Positions 6,895-14,717 of a stretch of DNA of 16,578 bases are shown here, one piece after another. The DNA lies in the NCBI RefSeq assembly GCF_040649515.1, contig NZ_JBEZFP010000185.1:1-16578 (forward strand). Reading direction: 5' to 3'. Every line of letters starts with the position of its first letter. The first letter of the stretch is position 1. The translations under genes and the position numbers were made by a program. Origin of the DNA: Yinghuangia elevatio. GTDB lineage: Bacteria > Actinomycetota > Actinomycetes > Streptomycetales > Streptomycetaceae. The notes under the pieces were generated by a model. That model was not told the DNA's origin, made no database searches, and was given only the letters and a program-made list of their open reading frames with translations.

Positions 6895-8556
6895 TCAGGG
6901 GCGTACGCCCACGTCCTCCGGCCGCGCGGCGGTGGCCACCAGGTTCTCCGGGGACGGCGGCGGCAGCGGAGCGGACGGGTGGCGGGTGCCCGCAGGGCCC
7001 TCGGCGAAGGCCCGCACGATGTTGTCGGTCATGCGCTCCAGGACCGCGCGGCTGGTGGCGTCCACGGGCATCTCGTGGCACGCGCCACGCAGTTGGCAGG
7101 GCCAGTAGGTGGTGCCCGCGGAGAAGACGCCCGCTCCGGAGGGGGTCGTGTAGTACGTGATCGTGCCCATCGTGGCGCGCGGTCCGACGCGGAGCGGGGC
7201 CGCGGCGATGACCGAGAGGGTCGGGGGCGTCGCGGGGTCGTTCGGGAGGGCCGTGTCGTACTCGCCGCCGAGTGAGTTCGCGAGCACCTGGCCGTCGCGT
7301 ACGCCGGTGCCCGCGTAGATCCACGAACCGGCGTCCAGCACCCGGAACGACCCGACCACGCCCAGCCCGCCCCACGTGGCGCCGACGAGGCTGTGCTCGC
7401 CGCGGTTGAGCGGCGCCTCGCGCCACGTGACGGTGGCCTGGCGGGGGTCGTCGGCCGCGAGCGGGTCCTCGGCCGCCTTGCGGTAGACCGCCACGCGGCG
7501 GTCGGCGCCCGCGGGGGAGGGCTCCAGGCGCGAGTGCCAGTAGACGGTGTTGGCGCCGAAGAAGGCGATGTTGACGCCGCGGTCGCGCGCGGCCTCGACG
7601 CCGTCGTACATGCGGCGCGTCCAGTACTCGTTGTGTCCGCCGATGATCAGGCCCTTGTGGCGCAGCAGTTGCGAGGGGCGGCGGTCGACGTCGATGTCGG
7701 TGACGTAGTCGACGTCGATCCCGGTGCGTTCGAGGGCCTGCACCATCGGCACGTCGTACCAGTAGGGCACGAGGTAGCCGCTGCCGGTGTAGGGGCGTTC
7801 GAAGCTGGCCACGCGGGCGCGGTCGGAGCGGGCGCCGGAGGTGTCGCGGGGGCCGCTGTAGAGCCCGTATCCGCCGTAGGTGTTGTACGCCTGGGCGGTC
7901 AGGTTGGCCGCCTGGAACAGCAGCGGTGCGTCGCCGGCCTCGTCCCGCACGGTCAGCTGCATCCCGTAGGAGCTGCCGGACCGGTTCCGCAGCACGAGCA
8001 TGTAGTAGCCGGGCGGCCAGCGTTCGTCGACCGTGAACTCCAGGGACATCGGCCAGTTCGTCTCGACGGTGTAGGTCGGTGCGGCGGCGGCCGGCTTCGG
8101 GCGCGGCACGCTGGGGACCTCCGCCGACGACCACACCTCGCGGCCGCCCGTCCCGCCGTACCAGCCCATGCGGTACGCCGTCAGGCGGGCCGGCCCGGGC
8201 CCGGTGAGCCGCAGCTCCACGCTCTCGCCGCACGCGACGCTGTCGGTGTCGAGGAAGCCCATGAGTTCCGCGCCCCAGCGCTCGGGGACCCGCCAATCGC
8301 CGGTCCCCGCCTGCTTGTTCTCCTCGGCGACCCAGCCGGCTGGCCGTGCCACGCGGGCGCAGGGCGTCGACACCGCCGTGGTGCGGTCCTCCGGCATGGT
8401 CCCCGGCGGGATGACGCGTTCGGCGGTGTTCGGGTCGGTGGAGGCCTTGCCCGCCGTGTGCGGCCGGGCCCCTGGCGGATCGCCGCCGGTGTCGCATGCC
8501 GCCAGGGCGCCGAGGAGCAGGGCGATCGTCAGCGTCGCGGCGCGGATGCGGGGCAT
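6895..8556 (-). CDS. Lipoprotein with N,N-dimethylformamidase large-subunit-like domain
   Basis: A 553-residue predicted lipoprotein. The first 20 residues are a signal peptide ending in lipobox LAAC, with Cys21 as the lipidation site, so it should sit on the outer face of the membrane. Residues of about 45-200 are beta-rich (GYYMLVLRN near 183-191). The remainder matches the DMFase beta-subunit-like C-terminal domain, a GATase-like fold: AYNTYGGYGLY (223-233), LIIGGHNEYW (303-312) and NIAFFGANTVYWHSRLEP. From what I recall of the Paracoccus enzyme, Fe(III) is held by two Tyr and one Glu. Here Tyr184/185, Tyr227 and Glu310 keep similar spacing. The substrate is unknown; most bacterial members are uncharacterised. 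The start ATG is preceded by GAGGAG (8560-8565 on the opposite strand). It stands alone, convergent to the dprE operon. Confidence 0.85.
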   Translation of the reverse strand: MPRIRAATLTIALLLGALAACDTGGDPPGARPHTAGKASTDPNTAERVIPPGTMPEDRTTAVSTPCARVARPAGWVAEENKQAGTGDWRVPERWGAELMGFLDTDSVACGESVELRLTGPGPARLTAYRMGWYGGTGGREVWSSAEVPSVPRPKPAAAAPTYTVETNWPMSLEFTVDERWPPGYYMLVLRNRSGSSYGMQLTVRDEAGDAPLLFQAANLTAQAYNTYGGYGLYSGPRDTSGARSDRARVASFERPYTGSGYLVPYWYDVPMVQALERTGIDVDYVTDIDVDRRPSQLLRHKGLIIGGHNEYWTRRMYDGVEAARDRGVNIAFFGANTVYWHSRLEPSPAGADRRVAVYRKAAEDPLAADDPRQATVTWREAPLNRGEHSLVGATWGGLGVVGSFRVLDAGSWIYAGTGVRDGQVLANSLGGEYDTALPNDPATPPTLSVIAAAPLRVGPRATMGTITYYTTPSGAGVFSAGTTYWPCQLRGACHEMPVDATSRAVLERMTDNIVRAFAEGPAGTRHPSAPLPPPSPENLVATAARPEDVGVRP

Positions 8557-8701
8557 GGACTCCTCGATCGGCAGGGTTCCGGAAGGGTGCGGGCGGAACT
8601 CGCCGGGACCACCGGGCGGAATCCGGTGGTATCCGGCAAGGATTGACAGACCCTGGGGATCGGATGATCCACGAATCTATAACCGCAAAAGCCGGATTCG
8701 G

Positions 8702-8715
8702 GTTGTCGGTACAAC
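8702..8715. promoter_or_regulatory. Operator-like inverted repeat GTTGT-N4-ACAAC
   Basis: A 5-bp perfect inverted repeat with a 4-base spacer sits between the divergent genes. Its form is like GntR/TetR-type operators. No regulator gene is present in the window, so the call rests on symmetry alone. Confidence 0.3.
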
Positions 8716-8836
8716 TCCGGCATGTCGCCATGGATACGCGTGCGGTGGCCGAACGGTTGCGGAATGGCCGCCGAATTCGCCCGGAACGGGATCCTCGATA
8801 TCGGTGACCCGGGGGAAGCGCGCGCCAGGGGCGCAT

Positions 8837-8842
8837 TACGCT
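8837..8842 (+). promoter_or_regulatory. Candidate -10 element of coaE
   Basis: TACGCT lies 8 bases before the coaE ATG, so a transcript starting about 7-9 bases downstream would be leaderless. No Shine-Dalgarno sequence precedes the ATG, which fits. No convincing -35 was found at 16-19 bases. Confidence 0.35.
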
Positions 8843-8850
8843 GACCTGTC

Positions 8851-9459
8851 ATGGTCAACGTGGGGCTTACCGGCGGCATCGGTTCGGGCAAGAGCGAGGT
8901 GTCGCGTCGGCTCGCGGCGTACGGCGCCGTGGTCGTCGACTCCGACCTGATCGCGCGCGAGGTCGTCGAGCCCGGCACCCCGGGGCTGGCCGCGTTGGTC
9001 GCCGAGTTCGGGGCGGACATCCTCGCCGCCGACGGCACCCTCGACCGGCCGAAGCTCGGCTCGCTGGTCTTCGCCGACAAGGACCGCCTCGCGGCGCTCA
9101 ACGCGATCGTGCACCCGCTCGTGGGCGCCCGCGCCGACGAGTTGCGGGCCGCGGCGGCCGAGGACGCGGTGCTGGTCAACGACGTGCCGCTGCTCGCGGA
9201 GAACCGGCTGGAGAAGCTGTACGACCTGGTCGTGGTCGTCGACGCGTCCCCCGAGACGCAACTCGACCGCCTGGTACGCCTGCGCGGCATGACCGCGCAG
9301 GACGCCCGCAACCGCATGGCCGCCCAGGCCACCCGCGCGGACCGCCTCGCCATCGCCGACGTCGTCGTCGACAACGACGGGCCGATCGAGGCCCTGGAGC
9401 CCCAGCTTCGCGCGCTGTGGGAGCGCCTGACGGGCGAGCCGCCCGCCGGCACCGCATGA
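8851..9459 (+). CDS. coaE: Dephospho-CoA kinase
   Basis: A 202-residue P-loop kinase for the last step of coenzyme A synthesis: ATP-dependent 3'-phosphorylation of dephospho-CoA in the cytosol. The N-terminus VGLTGGIGSGKSEVSRRLA contains the Walker A at residues 8-15, with K14 and S15. Family signatures follow: VVDSDLIAREVV (substrate-binding Asp), NAIVHPLV, VNDVPLLAE and the lid region DRLVRLRGM-x5-ARNRMAAQ. The length is that of a single-domain CoaE; some actinobacterial versions carry a C-terminal GrpB-like extension, which is absent here. The ATG start gives the P-loop at the usual distance, and no Shine-Dalgarno sequence is seen. A short hairpin follows the stop. Confidence 0.95.
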   Translation: MVNVGLTGGIGSGKSEVSRRLAAYGAVVVDSDLIAREVVEPGTPGLAALVAEFGADILAADGTLDRPKLGSLVFADKDRLAALNAIVHPLVGARADELRAAAAEDAVLVNDVPLLAENRLEKLYDLVVVVDASPETQLDRLVRLRGMTAQDARNRMAAQATRADRLAIADVVVDNDGPIEALEPQLRALWERLTGEPPAGTA

Positions 9460-9480
9460 TCGAAAGCACGCCGCACTGAC

Positions 9481-9497
9481 CGCCGGGAGCCCCGGCG
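9481..9497 (+). terminator. Hairpin after coaE
   Basis: A perfect 7-bp GC stem, CGCCGGG (9481-9487) and CCCGGCG (9491-9497), closes a 3-base loop 21 bases after the coaE stop. It has no T-tract. It may only attenuate, since the next genes lie on the same strand. Confidence 0.45.
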
Positions 9498-9556
9498 CCG
9501 CCCTGCCCGGCCCTTCCGTCCCCGCACACGCGGCGGGCGCCACCAGTGAGGACACG

Positions 9557-9592
9557 ATGGCCACCCTCGGGACGAGGACGCCCGCACGATGA
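9557..9592 (+). CDS. Short upstream ORF (11 codons) coupled to the GT-C-like gene
   Basis: ATG 9557 opens an 11-residue frame (MATLGTRTPAR). Its TGA shares bases with the ATG of the next gene, an ATGA overlap at 9589-9592. TGAGGA at 9547-9552 lies 4 bases ahead, a little close. It may be a leader peptide for translational coupling or simply chance. The peptide resembles nothing I know. Confidence 0.3.
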   Translation: MATLGTRTPAR

Positions 9593-11562
9593 CGGACCGG
9601 AGCACTCGCAGCGCCCCGGGCGCCGAGCCCGGGTCGGACGCGGACGCGCACGTCGGCGCGGCCCCCGCGGCCGCCAGGACCGTCGGAGACGCCGGGCCCG
9701 CCGCCGCGGCGACCGGTACGCGCACCCGGCTCCGCAGGCTCCTGCCGACCGCGCCGCACACGTGGGACCGCCGCCGGGCGGCCCGGATCGGCGTGCACGT
9801 GGCGTGGCCGCTGATGCTGGCCACGTGGCTCACGTACTCCGTCGGCCGCTACGGCTTCGCCCCCATGGACCAGGGCTTCACCCAGGCGCTCACGTGGCGG
9901 ATCCTCGACGGCCAGGTGCCCCACGCGGACTTCTTCTCGCCGCGGCCGGCCGGTTCGGCGGTGTTCCACATCGTCGACTTCGTGATCCCCGGCCCCCTGA
10001 TGCTGGTGCAGGCGTGGGTCGCGACACTCCAGTTCGTCGTCTCGGCGATCGCGCTCACCGTGCTGGTGACCGGCCGCCCGTGGACGCGCTTCGGCCCGCT
10101 GCTGGTCGGCCTGACCGCGGCCGCCGCGATGGTCAACCTGCACATGTGGGCCGCGATGACGTGGCACACCACCGACGGCATCTTCTTCGCGTCGCTGGGC
10201 TGGTGCCTCCTGGACCGGGGGCTGCGCCGCGACAGCGCCGCACTGCGCCGCTGGGGCCTCTTCCTGGCCGGGTACGCGGTCATCTGCAAGCAGAGCTTCG
10301 CGCCCGTCCTGCTGGTCGCCCTCGCGATGCTGTTCCTCCATCCGCGCAGGCGCGGCAGCCTGACGCCGCGCCGTGTCGCGGGGGACCTCGCGGCGCTGGG
10401 CGGCGCGGGCTTCGGGTACGTCGTGTGGGTGGTCCTGGGCGGCGGCACGGCCGAGCTGCCCGACCAGCTCCTGGGCACCGACGGCGTGTGGGGCAGGCGC
10501 GTGCTGACCCTGATGCCGGAGATGCTGCGCGGAGCCCCGCAGGAGCGGCGCTGGCTGCTGCTGTTCGCGGTCGCGCTCGCCGCGATCGTGGTGGCCCGCC
10601 TGGTGGCCCGCCGTCCCGGCGACGGGGCGGCGCGCCGGGTCGCGAGCTGGGCCGACCCGGCGGCGTGCCTGGTGGCGACCGCGGCGATCGTCGCGGAGCT
10701 GGCCCAGGCGAAGATGATCTTCGCGGAGGTCGCGTACTCCTGCATCCTGTGGTGGATGCTGGCCGGCGCGGTCGTCGTCGACGCCATAGTGCGCCGGCGC
10801 CTGCTGACCGGAGCGCTGCCGGTGCTCGCGCTGGGCTGGATGGTCAGCCTCTCGTACGGCTACGACGTGCCGGCGCTGATCGGCGGCTCCATCGCGCTGA
10901 CCACCATGGTCGTGCTGTGGCGCGGTGCGGCCACCCCGGCCCCGCTGGTGGTGGCCGCCGCGTCCCCGGCCCGCCGGGCGACGGCGGTACGCGCGCTGGC
11001 GCTCGCCGCGGCGGGTGCGCTGGTGCTCGGCGCCGGGGCGGTCAAGCTGCTCGACGTACGCGACGGCTACGGCTACATCGACGGAGGCCGCCCCGTCCTG
11101 ACCCAGGACATGGGCACGGTGTCGCCCGAGATGCGCGGCATCCGGACCAGCCCCGGCGACCGCCGCTACATGACCCAGGTCCGCGACTGCGTCAAGGCGC
11201 GGCCGGCCAAGTGGGTCGCGGTGCTGCCCGACACCTCGGTGGCGTATCCGGTGTTCGGGCTCGACAACCCGTTCCCGATGGACTGGCTGTACTACATGGA
11301 GGTCAAGAACCGCGAGGCCGAGAAGCTCATGCTCAAGCGGGCCAAGGAGCTGAACGCCTCGGGGGACTACCTCGTGCTGTTCCAGACCATCGACGTGCGG
11401 TTCGTGGCGGTGCCCGGCTACGTGCCCAAGTACGTGCCGCCGAACCAGCCCATCGTGCACTGGACCGACCGCAACATCGAGGCCAAGGTCAAGCGGGAGC
11501 TGAAGGGCGAGGTGTTCTCGTGCGGCTCCTTCGTGGCGGTCTGGGCGCCGCCCAAGAAGTAG
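9589..11562 (+). CDS. GT-C-like integral membrane protein, possible polyprenyl-phosphosugar glycosyltransferase
   Basis: A 657-residue protein with a disordered Ala/Gly-rich N-terminus (1-60), roughly 10 membrane helices from residue 68 to about 486, and an extracytoplasmic C-terminal domain of some 170 residues. After the first helix comes PMDQGFTQALTWRILDGQVP then HADFF, with D94 and D113. An acidic residue in this first outer loop, followed by a W-R-I-x-x-G-x-x-P pattern, is the hallmark layout of GT-C enzymes that use lipid-linked sugars. The C-terminal domain has two cysteines, C534 and C645, which could form a disulfide. ATG 9589 follows GAGGA (9574-9578). I do not recognise a specific named family, and donor and acceptor are unknown. 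Proximity to the dprE cassette makes polyprenyl-phospho-arabinose a donor worth considering. Confidence 0.65.
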   Translation: MTDRSTRSAPGAEPGSDADAHVGAAPAAARTVGDAGPAAAATGTRTRLRRLLPTAPHTWDRRRAARIGVHVAWPLMLATWLTYSVGRYGFAPMDQGFTQALTWRILDGQVPHADFFSPRPAGSAVFHIVDFVIPGPLMLVQAWVATLQFVVSAIALTVLVTGRPWTRFGPLLVGLTAAAAMVNLHMWAAMTWHTTDGIFFASLGWCLLDRGLRRDSAALRRWGLFLAGYAVICKQSFAPVLLVALAMLFLHPRRRGSLTPRRVAGDLAALGGAGFGYVVWVVLGGGTAELPDQLLGTDGVWGRRVLTLMPEMLRGAPQERRWLLLFAVALAAIVVARLVARRPGDGAARRVASWADPAACLVATAAIVAELAQAKMIFAEVAYSCILWWMLAGAVVVDAIVRRRLLTGALPVLALGWMVSLSYGYDVPALIGGSIALTTMVVLWRGAATPAPLVVAAASPARRATAVRALALAAAGALVLGAGAVKLLDVRDGYGYIDGGRPVLTQDMGTVSPEMRGIRTSPGDRRYMTQVRDCVKARPAKWVAVLPDTSVAYPVFGLDNPFPMDWLYYMEVKNREAEKLMLKRAKELNASGDYLVLFQTIDVRFVAVPGYVPKYVPPNQPIVHWTDRNIEAKVKRELKGEVFSCGSFVAVWAPPKK

Positions 11563-11571
11563 CCGCCCCGC

Positions 11572-11594
11572 TTGTCGGACCCAGGCCGTACGGT
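11572..11594 (+). promoter_or_regulatory. RecA-NDp/PafBC-type DNA-damage promoter of uvrB
   Basis: The sequence TTGTCGGAC-N8-TACGGT fits the actinobacterial RecA-NDp pattern TTGTCRGTG-N8-TAnnnT, including the exact 8-base gap; only the last two bases of the first element differ. In mycobacteria such promoters are activated by PafBC after DNA damage, independently of LexA. The TACGGT ends 6 bases before the uvrB GTG, so the message would start at or beside the start codon. Confidence 0.65.
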
Positions 11595-11600
11595 TGACGA

Positions 11601-13682
<2,082 letters not shown>

Positions 13683-13702
13683 TGCGGCACGGGACGTCCG
13701 AC

Positions 13703-13726
13703 GGTGGCGCGTTGCGGGGCGCCGCC
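13703..13726 (+). terminator. Hairpin after uvrB
   Basis: An 8-bp stem with one G-U pair (13703-13710 with 13719-13726) and an 8-base loop lies 20 bases after uvrB. An outer CGGCACG/CGTGCCG pair (13685-13691 with 13735-13741) could extend the structure. There is no T-tract. Confidence 0.45.
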
Positions 13727-13808
13727 CGTGTGTACGTGCCGAGTCCGTAAGATTGCCCGTTTCCGGGGACCGGGAACCGTCTACCAGGCGAACTGGTCCA
13801 CAACAGAG

Positions 13809-13834
13809 GGAACGACCCGTCGAATCGAAACGTC
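13809..13834 (+). promoter_or_regulatory. Candidate ECF-sigma promoter upstream of terD
   Basis: GGAAC (13809-13813) and CGTC (13831-13834) are separated by 17 bases. This is the -35/-10 layout of ECF sigma factors of the actinomycete SigE type. It would give a leader of roughly 120 bases before terD. It is a motif match only. Confidence 0.4.
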
Positions 13835-13878
13835 ATGAACGATAGGTTCGTCACGGATGGGCCCCCTGGTCGACTTCC

Positions 13879-13908
13879 CTGACGGGAGGTTCGGCAGGGG
13901 ACTACGCT
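13879..13908 (+). promoter_or_regulatory. Second candidate terD promoter, sigma-70 type
   Basis: CTGACG (13879-13884) and TACGCT (13903-13908) are 18 bases apart, a partial match to the TTGACA/TAnnnT housekeeping pattern. The start point would fall near 13915, leaving a leader of about 47 bases that contains the ribosome site. Confidence 0.4.
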
Positions 13909-13961
13909 GCGGGCGCGAGGCCGCGTGCCGCGGGACAAGCTTTGTGAGGGGAGACATCACA

Positions 13962-14534
13962 GTGTCCGTCAACATGGTCAAGGGTCAGCGCCTGTCGCTC
14001 GAAAAGCAGGGTGGCGGCCAGCTGACCCTGGTCCGGATGGGCCTGGGCTGGGACGCGATCAAGAAGAAGGGTCTGTTCGGCAGCCGGGAGCGCGACATCG
14101 ACCTGGACGCCTCTTGCGTCCTGTTCGCGGACCAGCAGCCGGTCGACGCCGTCTACTTCGGCCACCTGGTCAGCGACGACGGCTCGATCCGCCACACCGG
14201 CGACAACCTGACCGGCGCCGGTGACGGCGACGACGAGTCGATCATCGTCGACCTGACCCGCGTCCCGGTGCACGTGACGCAGATCATCTTCACGGTGAAC
14301 TCGTTCCAGGGTCAGACCTTCCAGGAGGTCGAGAACGCGTTCTGCCGCATCGTCGACGAGACCAACGGGCAGGAGCTGGCCCGTTACACGCTCTCCGGCG
14401 GTGGCCCGAACAACGCCCAGATCATGGCGAAGCTCTACCGCCACGGTGACGGGTGGAAGATGACCGCCATCGGTGAGCCGGCCAACGGCCGTACCTTCAC
14501 CGAGCTGATGCCGGCCCTGGCCGCGCACCTGTAA
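13962..14534 (+). CDS. terD: TerD-family calcium-binding stress protein
   Basis: A 190-residue single TerD domain, the usual family length. TerD proteins are cytosolic, bind Ca2+ and are linked to tellurite, phage and envelope stress; in Streptomyces they have been tied to development. The signature GLGWD is at residues 27-31, DLDASCVLFA at 47-56 and the Ca-binding loop GDNLTGAGDGDDE at 80-92, with the acidic residues D81, D88, D90, D91 and E92 intact. The end has the family WKMTAIGEPANG pattern. GTG 13962 is chosen because GAGGGGAG (13946-13953) precedes it and the family N-terminus (MSVNMVKGQRLSLEK) begins there. The longer frame from 13857 is non-coding leader. A strong hairpin follows, so it may be transcribed separately from the next gene. 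Confidence 0.95.
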   Translation: MSVNMVKGQRLSLEKQGGGQLTLVRMGLGWDAIKKKGLFGSRERDIDLDASCVLFADQQPVDAVYFGHLVSDDGSIRHTGDNLTGAGDGDDESIIVDLTRVPVHVTQIIFTVNSFQGQTFQEVENAFCRIVDETNGQELARYTLSGGGPNNAQIMAKLYRHGDGWKMTAIGEPANGRTFTELMPALAAHL

Positions 14535-14554
14535 GCGAGAACTGGTAGTCCGGA

Positions 14555-14594
14555 ACGGGCCGGGGCCACGGTCGAGACAGTGGCTCCGGCTCGT
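14555..14594 (+). terminator. Strong hairpin after terD
   Basis: A 15-bp stem with two G-U pairs joins 14555-14569 to 14580-14594 around a 10-base loop, 20 bases after the terD stop. It has no T-tract. It probably ends or attenuates the terD transcript before the TerD-fusion gene. Confidence 0.7.
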
Positions 14595-14636
14595 GCGGTT
14601 CCGTCCCTCGGGGGCGGGGAGGGGAACGCGCCACCG

Positions 14637-14717
14637 ATGAGTGAGCGAAGCGAGCGAATCCAAGACGGGGGTGCGTTTCGCGAATGCGGCGCCGAGCGCC
14701 AGGGGGGTGCGGCATGA
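14637..14717 (+). CDS. 26-residue MSERSER leader ORF overlapping the TerD-fusion start
   Basis: ATG 14637 opens a 26-codon frame beginning MSERSERIQDGGAF. Its TGA overlaps the ATG of the next gene as ATGA (14714-14717). A purine-rich GGGGAGGGGAA precedes it by about 12 bases. The DNA word at its start (GAGCGAAGCGAGCGAATC) is one I recognise as recurring upstream of genes in many actinomycetes. It could be a translated leader for coupling, or a dispersed repeat that happens to be open. Confidence 0.4.
   Translation: MSERSERIQDGGAFRECGAERQGGAA

Larger units (their letters stand above)
8557..8850. other. Divergent intergenic region (lipoprotein gene and coaE)
   Basis: 294 bases with no gene, less GC-rich near 8640-8720. 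It contains a perfect TTGACA at 8643-8648 and a TATAAC at 8678-8683 on the plus strand. The spacing between them (29 bases) is wrong for one promoter. On the minus strand a TATAGAT-like word overlaps the latter and could serve the lipoprotein gene. An inverted repeat lies at 8702-8715. A TACGCT hexamer at 8837-8842 is placed for a leaderless coaE transcript. Confidence 0.4.

Noticed and set aside
8643..8683. TTGACA and TATAAC as one promoter
   Set aside because: The 29-base spacing is far outside the 16-19 range for a sigma-70 type promoter.
8703..8725. A second RecA-NDp-like element (TTGTCGGTA)
   Set aside because: The first half matches, but no TAnnnT lies 8 bases downstream and the site is about 150 bases from coaE.
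8836..11460. 874-residue minus-strand open frame
   Set aside because: It is antisense to coaE and the GT-C-like gene, both of which have clear motifs. The translation is His/Arg/Gln-rich without any fold signature.
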